DNA of 64,000 nt, taken from the NCBI RefSeq assembly GCF_008086045.1, contig NZ_VSEY01000018.1, positions 1 through 64,000 on the forward strand, given 5' to 3'. Of the stretch, positions 6,394 to 15,937 are shown in pieces. A model generated the notes under the pieces. It did not search any database, was not told the origin of the DNA, and saw only the letters and a list, made by a program, of their open reading frames with translations. How positions within the stretch are numbered: position 1 is the first letter of the stretch; each line of letters opens with the position of its first letter. Source of the stretch: Nonomuraea sp. PA05 (GTDB lineage: Bacteria; Actinomycetota; Actinomycetes; Streptosporangiales; Streptosporangiaceae). A program made the translations under genes and the position numbers.

Positions 6394-9033
6394 ATGGATG
6401 CCGAACGAGAACGACTGGCGCAGTCGGCCGCCCCGGACGCCCCCTGGCGCCGGTGGGGACCGTACCTGAGCGAGCGGCAGTGGGGCACCGTCCGCGAGGA
6501 CTACAGCGTGAACGGCGACGCGTGGAACCACTTCCCGCACGACCACGCCCGTTCCCGCGCCTATCGATGGGGTGAGGACGGGCTCGGCGGCGTCAGCGAC
6601 GACAAGCAGCGGCTGTGCCTGTCGATGGCGCTGTGGAACGGCAAGGACCCGATCCTGAAGGAGCGGCCGTTCGGGCTGACGAACGGCGAGGGCAACCACG
6701 GCGAGGACGTCAAGGAGCACTACTTCTTCCTCGACAGCACGCCCACCCACTCCTACATGCGCTACCTCTACAAGTACCCGCAGGCCGAGTTCCCCTACAA
6801 CGACCTGGTCACCACGAACGCGGCCAGGGACGCGCACGGCTTCGAGTACGAGCTGCTCGACACGGGCGTCTTCGACGGCGGCCGGTACTTCGACGTGTTC
6901 GCCGAGTATGCCAAGGCCGCCCCCGACGACCTGCTGATGCTCGTCACGGTCGCGAACCGGGGCCCGGAGGCGGCGACGGTCCACGTGCTGCCGACGCTGT
7001 GGTTCCGCAACACGTGGTCGTGGGGCGCGGGGGCCGCCAAGCCGGAGATGCGGGCCGAGGGGCCGGGGGTGGTGCGGGCGGACCATTCGGAGCTGGGGAC
7101 GTACCGGCTGCACTGCGCGGCGGACGCGCCGCTGCTGTTCACCGAGAACGAGACGAACCACGAGCGGCTGTACGGCGGCAGGAACGCCTCCCCGTACGTG
7201 AAGGACGCGATCGACCGTCACGTGGTGCGCGGCGACAGCGGCGCGGTGAACCCGCAGCGTACGGGCACCAAGGCGGCCGTGCACCACACGCTGACGGTGC
7301 CAGCGGGCGGCGAGGTGACGGTGCGCCTGCGGCTGGCCGCGGGCGACGCGGGCCCCGACCCGCTGGGTGCGGGCTTCGACGAGGTGCTGCGGCAGCGGCG
7401 GGCGGAGGCGGACGCGTTCTACGCGGCGCTCACCCCGCCGGAGGCGGGCCAGGACGAGGCGATGGTGCTCAGGCAGGCGCTGTCGGGCCTGCTGTGGAGC
7501 AAGCAGTACTACTACTTCGACGTCGAGACGTGGCTGGCGGAGCACGGCGCCGACCCGTGGACGCGCACGGGGCAGCGCAACCACGCCTGGTTCGACATGA
7601 CGGCCGACGACGTGCTCGTCATGCCGGACACGTGGGAGTATCCCTGGTTCGCCGCCTGGGACCTGGCGTTCCACGCGGTCGCGCTGTCGGTGGTGGACCT
7701 CGACCTGGCCAAGCACCAGATCGAGGTGCTGCTGGGCGAGCGGTACCTGCACGCCAACGGGCAGGTGCCCGCGTACGAGTGGAACTTCGCCGACGTCAAC
7801 CCGCCCGTGCAGGCGTGGGCGGCGCGCTTCGTCAACAGCCTGGACAGGAGGCTCGACGGCCACAGCGACCTGGACTTCCTGGAGCGGGTCTTCCAGAAGC
7901 TGCTGGTGAACTTCACCTGGTGGGTCAACCGCAAGGACCCCGACGGGCGCAACGTCTTCCAGGGCGGCTTCCTCGGCCTGGACAACATCGGCGTGTTCGA
8001 CCGCAGCGCCACGCTGCCGACCGGTGGTTCGCTGGACCAGGCCGACGGCACGGCGTGGATGGCGTTCTACACGCAGACGATGTTGCAGATGGCCGCCGAG
8101 CTGTCGGACCGGGCGCCCGCGTACGAGGATCTCGCGGTGCGCTTCGCGCAGGCCTTCCTGCGCATCTCCGCCTCGACCGACCGGGTCGGCGATCTGAAGG
8201 AGGAGATGTGGGACGAGGCGGACGGCTTCTTCTACGACGTGCTGCGGCTGCCTGACGGCGAGGCCGTCCGGCTCAAGGTGCGTTCCCTGGTGGGGCTGCT
8301 GCCGATGTGCGCCACGACCGTCTTCACGCCGCGCGCGGAGGAGTCGGAGGCCCGGCTGTTCAACCGGGTCAGGGCGTTCGCGAGCCGCCACCCCGACCTG
8401 GCCGAGGGCATGTCGGCGGCGGAGCGGCCCGGCGTGGCGGGGCGGCGCATGTTGTCGCTGCTGGACGAGCGGAAGCTGCGCCGGGTGCTGGCGCGGATGC
8501 TCGACGAGGAGGAGTTCCTCGGCCCGTACGGGATCAGGTCGCTGTCGCGGCACCACGCGGATCACCCGTACTCGTTCACGGTTCAGGGCCGCGAGTACAA
8601 GGTGGCGTACCTGCCGGCCGAGTCCGACAGCCGGATGTTCGGCGGGAACTCCAACTGGCGCGGGCCGGTGTGGTTCCCGATCAACGTGCTGCTGATCAGG
8701 GCGCTGCTACACCTGTACGCCTTCTACGGCGACGAGTTCACCGTGGAGTGCCCGACGGGCTCGGGCAACCGGATGACGCTGTTCGAGGTGAGCAAGGAGA
8801 TCTCGGACCGGCTCGTGCGCACGTTCCTGCGGGGTCAGGACGGGCGGCGGCCGGTGTACGGCGGGCAGCGGATCTTCCAGGAGGACCCGCACTGGCGGGA
8901 CCTGATCCAGTTCCACGAGTACTTCCACGGTGACGACGGGGCCGGTCTGGGTGCGGCGCACCAGACGGGGTGGACATCGCTGGTGGCGGTGCTCATGATC
9001 GTCTACGGCCGCCTGTCGGCGACCGACTTCTAG
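6394..9033 (+). CDS. GH63-type glucosidase (MGH1-like glycoside hydrolase)
   Basis: 879 residues from ATG 6394, chosen because GGAGGA at 6378-6383 sits ten bases before it. The N-terminus WGPYLSERQWGTVREDYS with WNHFPHDHARSRAYRWGEDGLGG and the later HAWFDMTADDVLVMPDTWEYPWFAAWDLAFH are hallmarks of the large bacterial GH63/MGH1-like glucosidases that act on alpha-glucosidic or mannosylglycerate-type substrates. The second half (GGNSNWRGPVWFPIN near 750) is the (alpha/alpha)6 catalytic barrel. No signal peptide, so intracellular. A TTCCCGGGAA palindrome (6348-6357) lies in the short upstream gap. It may be cotranscribed with the glycosyltransferase. The exact substrate cannot be fixed. Confidence 0.88.
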   Translation: MDAERERLAQSAAPDAPWRRWGPYLSERQWGTVREDYSVNGDAWNHFPHDHARSRAYRWGEDGLGGVSDDKQRLCLSMALWNGKDPILKERPFGLTNGEGNHGEDVKEHYFFLDSTPTHSYMRYLYKYPQAEFPYNDLVTTNAARDAHGFEYELLDTGVFDGGRYFDVFAEYAKAAPDDLLMLVTVANRGPEAATVHVLPTLWFRNTWSWGAGAAKPEMRAEGPGVVRADHSELGTYRLHCAADAPLLFTENETNHERLYGGRNASPYVKDAIDRHVVRGDSGAVNPQRTGTKAAVHHTLTVPAGGEVTVRLRLAAGDAGPDPLGAGFDEVLRQRRAEADAFYAALTPPEAGQDEAMVLRQALSGLLWSKQYYYFDVETWLAEHGADPWTRTGQRNHAWFDMTADDVLVMPDTWEYPWFAAWDLAFHAVALSVVDLDLAKHQIEVLLGERYLHANGQVPAYEWNFADVNPPVQAWAARFVNSLDRRLDGHSDLDFLERVFQKLLVNFTWWVNRKDPDGRNVFQGGFLGLDNIGVFDRSATLPTGGSLDQADGTAWMAFYTQTMLQMAAELSDRAPAYEDLAVRFAQAFLRISASTDRVGDLKEEMWDEADGFFYDVLRLPDGEAVRLKVRSLVGLLPMCATTVFTPRAEESEARLFNRVRAFASRHPDLAEGMSAAERPGVAGRRMLSLLDERKLRRVLARMLDEEEFLGPYGIRSLSRHHADHPYSFTVQGREYKVAYLPAESDSRMFGGNSNWRGPVWFPINVLLIRALLHLYAFYGDEFTVECPTGSGNRMTLFEVSKEISDRLVRTFLRGQDGRRPVYGGQRIFQEDPHWRDLIQFHEYFHGDDGAGLGAAHQTGWTSLVAVLMIVYGRLSATDF

Positions 9034-9042
9034 CAGGCCCCC

Positions 9043-9077
9043 GGTTTGGCGGAGCTGCCATGCGGCTCCGCCGAACC
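9043..9077 (+). terminator. Hairpin terminator after the glucosidase
   Basis: GGTTTGGCGGAGC (9043-9055) pairs with GCTCCGCCGAACC (9065-9077) with one G-T wobble and a nine-base loop, starting 10 bases after the stop. No T-run follows. The remaining gap to the next gene (9078-9251) is relatively AT-rich and probably holds the promoter of the large operon; I could not pick a convincing -35/-10 pair there. Confidence 0.65.
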
Positions 9078-9251
9078 TTGTCGTCAGGCCGGCTTTTTCG
9101 AATGTCGTCGTAGCCCAGAACCAGCCGCACAAAAAAGTCGTACCCATGCGCACGGCGGGCTTCCGCGAAATATCCTGTTTGCCAAGCGGAGATGGGCTCT
9201 CGGGGGGTGAAGGGGGCGTGCGCGCGTGGATCTCAAACACCCTGGACAGAA

Positions 9252-11051
9252 ATGGTGAGATGTCCAATCTGTCGGTCTCGGTGCGCAAGTGACGAATGCG
9301 AACAGTGCGCATGGCAGGTGCGCACGCCACTGATTCTTGGGCCGCTGGATACTGCCACTCTAGGGACATTCCACGCCAAAGTGGAACGCTCCCAAAGAGA
9401 TTATGACATTTGTGCCGCGCTCCTGGCCTCGCGGGCTCACGAGGAAGAGGATCCACGCATTCTCCGGCACCTGCTGGAGCGCGCGGTCAGGGGGTCACCG
9501 CCGACGGAAGAGCAGGTGGCGGGCTGCCGTATGCTGCGGCGGACCGCGCGAACGTCCTCCTGGTCCGTGGACAGCCGGCTGAGCGAGACGCTGGGCCACG
9601 TCATCGCCCGCAGGATCCCGAAACTGGTGGTCGTCGGCCTCGGCCCCGACCACGCCGAAGCACGCCTGATCACGGCCGGTCGGCACGGAGCGCACCTGGA
9701 GGTGAGCGGCTCCGCCTGGAGCTCGACCTGGTCGGAACTGGGCACCGGGCTGCCCAAGAACCCCGCGATCTGCCGGTTCGTGCTCGCCGGCGGCGTGGGC
9801 GACGTGCCCGACGGCGTCCTGAACGCCGCTGCCCACGCGAACGCCCTGTTCGACCGGCTCGACGAGACGTACGGGCTGACCGAAGGCAGTGGCGCGTCCG
9901 TAGTCCTGGTGCTGGAGCTTACGCACTGGCCGTTGCTCGACCGGGTGGCCGAGGAACTGCGCAAGCGCCGCACGCCCGTCGCCGTGCGGCGCGGGCAGCG
10001 CCTCGGCGAGGTCGTCGGGGAGGTGACCGGCCGATCACCGTCTCCTGAGCGGTACTCGCTGGTGCTGGTGCGCTTCGAGGGCGACCGCGTGTCACTGGTC
10101 ACGCGGACGCTGTTCGAGGCAGGCAGGATCCCCGGTGAGGACGCCCTGGCCCGGCTGACCGTCCGGGCGCCGCTGGTGACCGACGGCGAGGTGAGCCTGC
10201 CGGTCGTCCAGGGCACCGCTGGGCCGCCGGAGAGCTGGAAACTGGTCGGCGGTGGCCTCCTGCCGCTGGCCAAGGGCGGGCACGCCGACCTGCGAGCGGT
10301 GCTCGACGACGTCAGCCAGGTACGCCTGCGCTGCCGCGACGAGGACGTGCCGCCCGATTTCCGGTCCTGGAGCGAGCTGTACGAGACCTACCTCGCCTGG
10401 AAACATCGGCCACCGGCCGCCGACCTGCTCTTCCTGGTGGAGCTGAACACCGAGCTGGACGAGACGTGGCACGACAGGCGCAAGCTGATCCACGGGGTGA
10501 TCGCGCAGGCCGGACGGGCACTGACCGCCCCCGGGCTGCTGCGGATCGGCCTGATCGGCTATCGCGACCACGGCAGGGACACCCTGTACGACTCCAGAAA
10601 CCTGCTCAGCACCGTGCCGTTCGGCGATCCCGGCGACGCCGTGGCCCGGCTCGACTCCTGGCAGCGGGGCCGCCGTCCGCACCCGACCACGGCGGCGATG
10701 TCGGACGCTCTGTACGAGGCCTCGCGCCTGACCTGGCGCACCGAGAGCGTCCGCTTCATGGTCACCCTGGGAGACCGCATGCCCTGCGCGATCGACCAGT
10801 TCAGCAAGTCCCCGCCGGAGGGCTGCCCGAAGCGGCGCTCCTGGCGGGACGAGCTCTCCCGGATCAAGCAGCGCGGCGTGACCTGCCTGGCAGTGGTCGG
10901 CAAGGGCGAGAAGAAGGACAAGGGCCGATCGTGGCAGGCACTGGGGGAGCACGGCCGCTTCGAGGCCGGCGAGGTGACCGTCGACCAGCTCGTACGGAAC
11001 ATGGGCCTGGGCGGCGACTTCCCGTTCGCCCAGGAAGGAGCCGGACGATGA
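9252..11051 (+). CDS. Zinc-ribbon plus vWA-like protein, first gene of the conflict operon
   Basis: 599 residues from ATG 9252; the start is chosen because MVRCPICRSRC opens with a C4 zinc ribbon (CPIC ... CEQC, residues 4-18), though the Shine-Dalgarno is weak. A middle alpha/beta region (~100-380) has no family I can name. A von Willebrand A-like fold begins near residue 391 (DLLFLVELNTELDE ... LLRIGLIGYRDHG), but the metal site DxSxS is replaced by ELNTE, so metal binding there is probably lost. The stop overlaps the next ATG (ATGA), coupling it to a GTPase. In related systems such proteins act as adaptors that receive a signal through the zinc ribbon and pass it to an NTPase (inference). 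Confidence 0.75.
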   Translation: MVRCPICRSRCASDECEQCAWQVRTPLILGPLDTATLGTFHAKVERSQRDYDICAALLASRAHEEEDPRILRHLLERAVRGSPPTEEQVAGCRMLRRTARTSSWSVDSRLSETLGHVIARRIPKLVVVGLGPDHAEARLITAGRHGAHLEVSGSAWSSTWSELGTGLPKNPAICRFVLAGGVGDVPDGVLNAAAHANALFDRLDETYGLTEGSGASVVLVLELTHWPLLDRVAEELRKRRTPVAVRRGQRLGEVVGEVTGRSPSPERYSLVLVRFEGDRVSLVTRTLFEAGRIPGEDALARLTVRAPLVTDGEVSLPVVQGTAGPPESWKLVGGGLLPLAKGGHADLRAVLDDVSQVRLRCRDEDVPPDFRSWSELYETYLAWKHRPPAADLLFLVELNTELDETWHDRRKLIHGVIAQAGRALTAPGLLRIGLIGYRDHGRDTLYDSRNLLSTVPFGDPGDAVARLDSWQRGRRPHPTTAAMSDALYEASRLTWRTESVRFMVTLGDRMPCAIDQFSKSPPEGCPKRRSWRDELSRIKQRGVTCLAVVGKGEKKDKGRSWQALGEHGRFEAGEVTVDQLVRNMGLGGDFPFAQEGAGR

Positions 11052-12028
11052 CCGACATCCCGCCATCCCCCCTGCCCGGCGCGCCGAGGTCCGAGCCGGG
11101 GTTCGAGGACGTGACGCGGCACGAGCAGCACGACCACGGCCCGCTCCCACCGTCTGGTTCGCTCTCCGACGACCTGCACATCGGTCTCTGGGGCGCCGCC
11201 TCCAGCGGCAAGACGACCTTCGTCAACGCGCTGGCCCACACCGACGGCACGCTCGGCTACGGCGACTGGCGCGTCAGCGGGCTGGACGACGCCGCCAAGA
11301 ACTTCCTCATCGAGGGCAAGCGACGCCTGATCAACGAGGGCAGGTTCCCGGAGGCCACGCAGGCGGAGAACGAGCTGCGGTTCAGCTTCGACGGGCAGCG
11401 CCCGGAAGGCGGGAGGACCGGGTTCGTGCTGCGCGTCCAGGACCGGCCCGGCGGCGTCTTCAAGGACGGCAACGTGTACCTGGAGAAGGTGGCGCGCCAG
11501 CTCACCATGTGTGACGGCTTGGTGCTGCTGTTCGACCCGATCAGGGAGGAGCGCGACTGCGACAGCGCCGACCACCTGTTCGACCTGCTGCACCACATCG
11601 CGACCCTCCTGGCGGAGGAGGGCAGGAGCAGCGCCTTCCTGCCGTTCGAGGTCGCCGTCTGCGTGACCAAATGGGATCACCCCGAGGTGTTCCTGCCGGC
11701 TCGCGCGGCCGGCTGGGGCACCCAGGACGATCCGGACAGCGTCCCGCGGGTCAAGGAACGCGATGCGAAGGACTACTTCACCTGGGCCTGCCACCATTTC
11801 GGCCGCCATGCGGGCCAGCACGTGGACCAGCTCCTCGGCAAGCACTTCGACCCGGACCGCACCTGCTACTTCGTCTCCTCCTCCATCGGTTTCAAGCGCT
11901 TCGACGGCAGGCGGTTCGACGCCCGGCAGTACGCGAACCTCCAGGACAACCGGGTCGAGCAGATGCACCCGATCAACGTGATCGAGCCCTTCCTCGAGCT
12001 GGAACGGAGGCTCAGGAAGCCACCATGA
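11048..12028 (+). CDS. TRAFAC-type GTPase of the GAP1 conflict module
   Basis: 326 residues. A disordered Pro-rich N-terminus (1-40) precedes a Ras-like G domain: Walker A/G1 GAASSGKT at 49-56, a DRPGG (G3, DxxG) and TKWD (G4, TKxD), with an insertion of helices between G4 and the end. Predicted cytoplasmic GTP-driven switch. It starts in an ATGA overlap with the zinc-ribbon/vWA gene and ends in an ATGA overlap with the GAP1-like gene, which is the known companion of this GTPase family. In the conflict-system literature these GTPases gate an effector on signal recognition; the signal is unknown here. Confidence 0.85.
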   Translation: MTDIPPSPLPGAPRSEPGFEDVTRHEQHDHGPLPPSGSLSDDLHIGLWGAASSGKTTFVNALAHTDGTLGYGDWRVSGLDDAAKNFLIEGKRRLINEGRFPEATQAENELRFSFDGQRPEGGRTGFVLRVQDRPGGVFKDGNVYLEKVARQLTMCDGLVLLFDPIREERDCDSADHLFDLLHHIATLLAEEGRSSAFLPFEVAVCVTKWDHPEVFLPARAAGWGTQDDPDSVPRVKERDAKDYFTWACHHFGRHAGQHVDQLLGKHFDPDRTCYFVSSSIGFKRFDGRRFDARQYANLQDNRVEQMHPINVIEPFLELERRLRKPP

Positions 12029-14397
12029 GCAGGCGGACAATCATGGCCGACTGGGCGGTGTGGTCCAAACCGCCGCGGTCCTCCGACGACTACGGCATCG
12101 TCGGCTCTAGCCGGAGCCCGGGCGAGCACGTACGGTTCGAGCAGCTCATCAGGCTCGCCGACCCCGGCACGCCGCACGGCCGCCGGGAAGGCGCCGTGGA
12201 CGCGCTGCCCTGGGTGACCTTCAGCGCGCCCGAGGAGGGCGGCGACGGGCGGCGCTGGTCGGCCATCGCCGTGCGGGAGTGGTCGCAGGAGGTGGACGTC
12301 AGCGGCCGGGCGATCCTGCCGACCCGGTACTACACCTTTCCCTACGACGACGGTGCCGCTACCGGCGCCGGCTACCGCGACCTCTACGAGGCCGTCCTGC
12401 GCGCCCCGTCCCCCGCCCTGAACGGTCGGCGGCTCAGCCTCGAGCTCCCCCACCGCGACGACCCAGGTGGGCCCGGCAGTACCCAGGGCGAACCACGGTG
12501 GTGCGCCGGAGTGGCGGCGCTGCTGCTCGGCGGCCCCGTCGTGGTCACCGGCGCGCCGCCGCTGAGCCCGCTCGAACGGCTCGACTGCATGGACGCGGTC
12601 ACCATGTTCCTGCCGTATGGCGTCAGGGCTACCCTGACGGCGAGCACGTGGACCGACAACGCCACCGACCACCCAATCCGGCTGATGTTCGGCCGATGGG
12701 CCGGGCCGCGGCAGCAGGAGGTGCGCTGGGCGCAACCGCCGCCGCGGCCCTGCGACGAGTACGCGCTGTCGTACTTGCGATGGCTTCTCACGATGCTGGA
12801 CCAGGCGCCCGACGTGCTGCGGCGCCGGCTGGGCGGGCTGCGCGAGCCGCTGGAGTTCGGCAGCCCGGGGTTGCGTGCGGTGCTGGAGGAGCAGCACCGC
12901 ACGGCCATGGCGGTGCTGCACCGGCTGCGCGAGGGTGCCACGGCCGGGGAGCAGCGGGCCGCGGCACTCGATCCCTCCTTCGACAAGCTCACCGGCGCGC
13001 AGCGCGATGAGCTGCTGTGCCGTCTGGCCGAGCGGGCCCAGCCCGAGGATCTCACGGTCCTGGCCGCTCACTGGCCGGCCGTAGCGCCGATCACGCTGGC
13101 GGTGGCCGGCCGGCGGCTGGCCGGACACGATCAGCGGCCGGCACGCGCGTTCCTGAGCCTGGCCGACCGGCACGGCGGGCGCGACGACTGGCTGGCGGGC
13201 CTGCTCGGCCAGCCGGGGGTGCCGCAGGACGCCACGATCGCCTTGCTCGCCGACGAAGACCCACCCGGGCGCCGCACCTGCGCAGCCCTGCTGGCTCGTC
13301 CCCACGTCCTCTACCTGCTGATCGCCCGGCTCGCGACGGAGGGCTCCGCCGAGCGCCTGCGCGCCTGGGTGCTCCGCTGCGCCGGGGACGGCTCCGACAC
13401 CACGCTCGCCTGGCTGACGGCCTTCGCCGCGGTGCTGCTCAGCCCGCCCGAACCACCGCCGGAGCCGGCGCTGACCCACCTGCACGGCCTCGGCGGGGAC
13501 GTGGCGTTCGTCGTCCTGCTGCGGGCCGCCGCAGGCGCGTCCCACGCGCAGGAGGTGCTGCTCCATCCCTCCCTGTACGGACGGCTGCTCGCCCTGGCCC
13601 GCGGGCCTGCCTGCGAGGCTCGGGAGGAGCTGGCCAAGGTCCTCTCCGGCATCGGGCCTGTCCCGGCGGAGGCGGGCGCCCGCCTCGACGTGCTCGCGGT
13701 CCTGCTCGGCGGCGCTCCCCGCTTCGCCACCGAGGTGGACCACCACGCCGCCGAACGGTACGCGGCGAGCTTCGAGCAGGTCTGGGATGATCTGCCCGAC
13801 CGGCGGCTCAGCCAGGAGGTGACCCGTCTGATCGTCGCCCCGCTGGACCATCGCCATCCTCTCCTGAACGAGCTGGAGCGCCGCGAGAAGGCGACGGAGA
13901 TCGTCGTCCGGCAGCGGTTCGACGCGAACCCGGCCGTGCGGTCCCTGATGGGCGCGGCCGAGGACGACGCGCCTCCCGCGACGCTGGCCGCGTTGTGGGC
14001 GCGGGCGCTGGCGTCGGTGGGCCCGGGCTTCGACCCTGGGCCATTGCTGGCGCGCTGGTCGCGCTCCCATGATTCGCGTGCCCTGCACGAGCTGCTGCGC
14101 CACCTGTGGCAGGAGGCAGTCAGGCACGGCGAGCCGTCCACGACCGGCTACCGGCGGCTAATGGAGATCCTCGTGCACCATCCTGGCGCGCCGCACTACG
14201 CCGCATGGATCCGCGAGCAGATCCCCGGCGACGTCATGCGGCTGCGGGCCGAGCTCGACCGGCTGCGGTGGCTGCTGGAGATCGCGCGGGCCGGCCCCGG
14301 CGCCGGGCCGTCGCCGCCGGTGCGGTCACGACTGCTGTGGCGGCTGCACGGCTCGTCCCCTGGCCGGTGGACGGAAGCGAAGGGGGAGGACGCGTGA
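12025..14397 (+). CDS. GTPase-associated protein 1 (GAP1)-like protein
   Basis: 790 residues from ATG 12025 (alternative ATG 12043). The N-terminal ~230 residues (WAVWSKPPRSSDDYGIVGSS, then LPTRYYTFPYDDGAATGAGYRDLYEAV and VVTGAPPLSPLERLDCMDAVTMFLPYGVRATLTASTW) read like the GAP1-N2 domain of actinobacterial GTPase-associated proteins; the remainder is long alpha-helical repeat material matching the GAP1-M and GAP1-C regions in character. No catalytic motif or membrane segment is visible. It is overlapped by the GTPase in front and by an ASKHA gene behind (GTGA), and probably forms a stable complex with the GTPase. Family assignment is from recognition, not a search. Confidence 0.75.
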   Translation: MSRRTIMADWAVWSKPPRSSDDYGIVGSSRSPGEHVRFEQLIRLADPGTPHGRREGAVDALPWVTFSAPEEGGDGRRWSAIAVREWSQEVDVSGRAILPTRYYTFPYDDGAATGAGYRDLYEAVLRAPSPALNGRRLSLELPHRDDPGGPGSTQGEPRWCAGVAALLLGGPVVVTGAPPLSPLERLDCMDAVTMFLPYGVRATLTASTWTDNATDHPIRLMFGRWAGPRQQEVRWAQPPPRPCDEYALSYLRWLLTMLDQAPDVLRRRLGGLREPLEFGSPGLRAVLEEQHRTAMAVLHRLREGATAGEQRAAALDPSFDKLTGAQRDELLCRLAERAQPEDLTVLAAHWPAVAPITLAVAGRRLAGHDQRPARAFLSLADRHGGRDDWLAGLLGQPGVPQDATIALLADEDPPGRRTCAALLARPHVLYLLIARLATEGSAERLRAWVLRCAGDGSDTTLAWLTAFAAVLLSPPEPPPEPALTHLHGLGGDVAFVVLLRAAAGASHAQEVLLHPSLYGRLLALARGPACEAREELAKVLSGIGPVPAEAGARLDVLAVLLGGAPRFATEVDHHAAERYAASFEQVWDDLPDRRLSQEVTRLIVAPLDHRHPLLNELERREKATEIVVRQRFDANPAVRSLMGAAEDDAPPATLAALWARALASVGPGFDPGPLLARWSRSHDSRALHELLRHLWQEAVRHGEPSTTGYRRLMEILVHHPGAPHYAAWIREQIPGDVMRLRAELDRLRWLLEIARAGPGAGPSPPVRSRLLWRLHGSSPGRWTEAKGEDA

Positions 14398-15539
14398 AGC
14401 TGGGAGTCGACGCCGGCCGAGCGTACGTCAAGGTCGCCGAGGTGACCGCCGACGGTCCTGCCCTGATCACCCGGCTGGCCACGGGCGAGCGCTACATGGG
14501 TGCCTGCTCGCACGTGGTCCTGGCCGCGGCGAAGGGCTTGGACGTGGTCGAGAGGGCCAGGCGGGCCGGGTTCCGCGACGTTATTACCATCAGCCCGCCC
14601 CGGGCGGTCCTTCTGCACCTGGCCGCGGAACGGCAGATCCGTCCCGGCCGCCGCGTCCTGTTGTGCGATGCCGGCGCCGCCTCCATCGACCTCTACCTCT
14701 GCCAGCTCGGCGCCTCCGTCATCTACGTCCTAGACAGCGAGCACGGCGCCTGTCTCGACCTCGCGGCGGAGATGGACGGGCTGCGCGGCGCCGGAGTGTT
14801 CGACAGGAGGCTCGACCACCGCGACGACGACGCGGAGGAGCGGTTGCGTAGCCTGCTGGCCTGGGTCGTCCGCGATTCGCAGTGGGGGGACACGCCGGCG
14901 TTCCGGGATCTGTGCGTGACGACCGCGCAGGTCCACGAGCTGGTCCAGCGGGTCGCCGAACTCGCCGCCCGGTCGGCCGCGCGAATGCGTGACCGCCGGC
15001 CCGACTTCGGCAGCCGATCCGGTGACCTGCTGGTGCCGCTGGGCGGCGCGAACGTCTTCGCCCTCGTCCGCGACGCGGTCCGCGACGCCCTCGGCCTGAG
15101 CGAGGGCGCTGTGCTGCCGCTGGCTCATGACGAGTCGCTCAACGCCGCCGCGTACGGCGCCGCCAGGGTCGCGGCGGGCCAGCCTGCCTACGACCACTAC
15201 CCGTTCCTGCTGTCCGTCGCCGCCCACCGGCACGAAGGGATCGGCTCCCACGGCGAATGGCTGGAACTGGCCGCCCCTGACCAGGTACGCCTGGGCGGCG
15301 GCACGTACTACGCCCAGGACAGGATGGAGTCGGTTCTCGTCGAGGCCGGCCACCGCCTCCTGGTGGCCGTGGGCGACCCGGCCACCGGCCGCCATCTGGA
15401 ATGCGCCCTCGACGTGCCCCCGGGCCGGTACCACCTCGGCGTGCGCGTCGGCCAGAGCGGGCACGGCGACCTCGTCCTTACTCCCGCCGGCGGCGGAGCC
15501 GTCGAGTCCTCCGTGCCCCTGGGCACTCTCCCGATCTGA
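14394..15539 (+). CDS. Actin/Hsp70-fold (ASKHA) ATPase-like protein
   Basis: 381 residues from GTG 14394, preceded by GGGGGAGGA. The N-terminus KLGVDAGRAYVKVAEV matches the phosphate-1 loop of actin/Hsp70-fold ATPases, LLCDAGAASIDLYLC (near residue 90) the phosphate-2 loop, and LLVPLGGANVFALV (near 215) the adenosine motif. The last ~90 residues (VRLGGGTYYAQDRMESVLVEAG onward) look like a beta-sandwich, reminiscent of an Hsp70 substrate-binding domain but shorter. Residues between 145 and 210 are compact compared with DnaK. Sits mid-operon between the GAP1-like gene and a small helical protein. A chaperone-like or filament-forming role in assembling the complex is an inference. Confidence 0.78.
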   Translation: MKLGVDAGRAYVKVAEVTADGPALITRLATGERYMGACSHVVLAAAKGLDVVERARRAGFRDVITISPPRAVLLHLAAERQIRPGRRVLLCDAGAASIDLYLCQLGASVIYVLDSEHGACLDLAAEMDGLRGAGVFDRRLDHRDDDAEERLRSLLAWVVRDSQWGDTPAFRDLCVTTAQVHELVQRVAELAARSAARMRDRRPDFGSRSGDLLVPLGGANVFALVRDAVRDALGLSEGAVLPLAHDESLNAAAYGAARVAAGQPAYDHYPFLLSVAAHRHEGIGSHGEWLELAAPDQVRLGGGTYYAQDRMESVLVEAGHRLLVAVGDPATGRHLECALDVPPGRYHLGVRVGQSGHGDLVLTPAGGGAVESSVPLGTLPI

Positions 15540-15556
15540 GCAGTGAAGAGAGCGAG

Positions 15557-15937
15557 ATGATCCCCGAAATCGCCTTGCAGAAGCTCAAGAGCCTCGTCGA
15601 GGCCCTCGATTCCGGCAGGGCCGAGCCGCTGGACGAGCTCAGGCTCCTGGAGCATGCCTTCACGCTGGCCGACGAGGCGCTCAAGAGATGCGACGGAGCC
15701 CGGGCGCTGACCGCCGTGTTCATTCTGAACGAGGCCATGTCGAGGAGCTCAACGTTCAAGAAGCACGCGCGGGCCCTGTTCGACATGGCCGTGATCGGGG
15801 ACACCAAGCGCCACGAGCTCGAGCGGGACATCGACGGGCTGAAGGCCGTGGGCGAGGAGGGGGTCCTCCTGCACAACGCGGTGAGACTGGATGAGGAGGA
15901 GAGAGCCAGAGCGCGCGATAAGGGGCATGACGCGTGA
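15557..15937 (+). CDS. Small all-helical operon protein, unknown function
   Basis: 126 residues from ATG 15557, 17 bases after the preceding stop and overlapping the next gene by GTGA. Composition and heptad-like Leu spacing (LQKLKSLVEALDS, LRLLEHAFTLADEALKRC, HELERDIDGLKAVGEEG) indicate a helical bundle; the tail is charged. No recognised domain. Its fixed place between the ASKHA protein and the membrane vWA protein suggests an adaptor. Confidence 0.65.
   Translation: MIPEIALQKLKSLVEALDSGRAEPLDELRLLEHAFTLADEALKRCDGARALTAVFILNEAMSRSSTFKKHARALFDMAVIGDTKRHELERDIDGLKAVGEEGVLLHNAVRLDEEERARARDKGHDA

Noticed and set aside
5662..8565. A 967-residue open frame on the minus strand
   Set aside because: Antisense shadow of the glycosyltransferase and glucosidase, caused by high GC; no domain recognised and composition is Arg/Pro/His rich.
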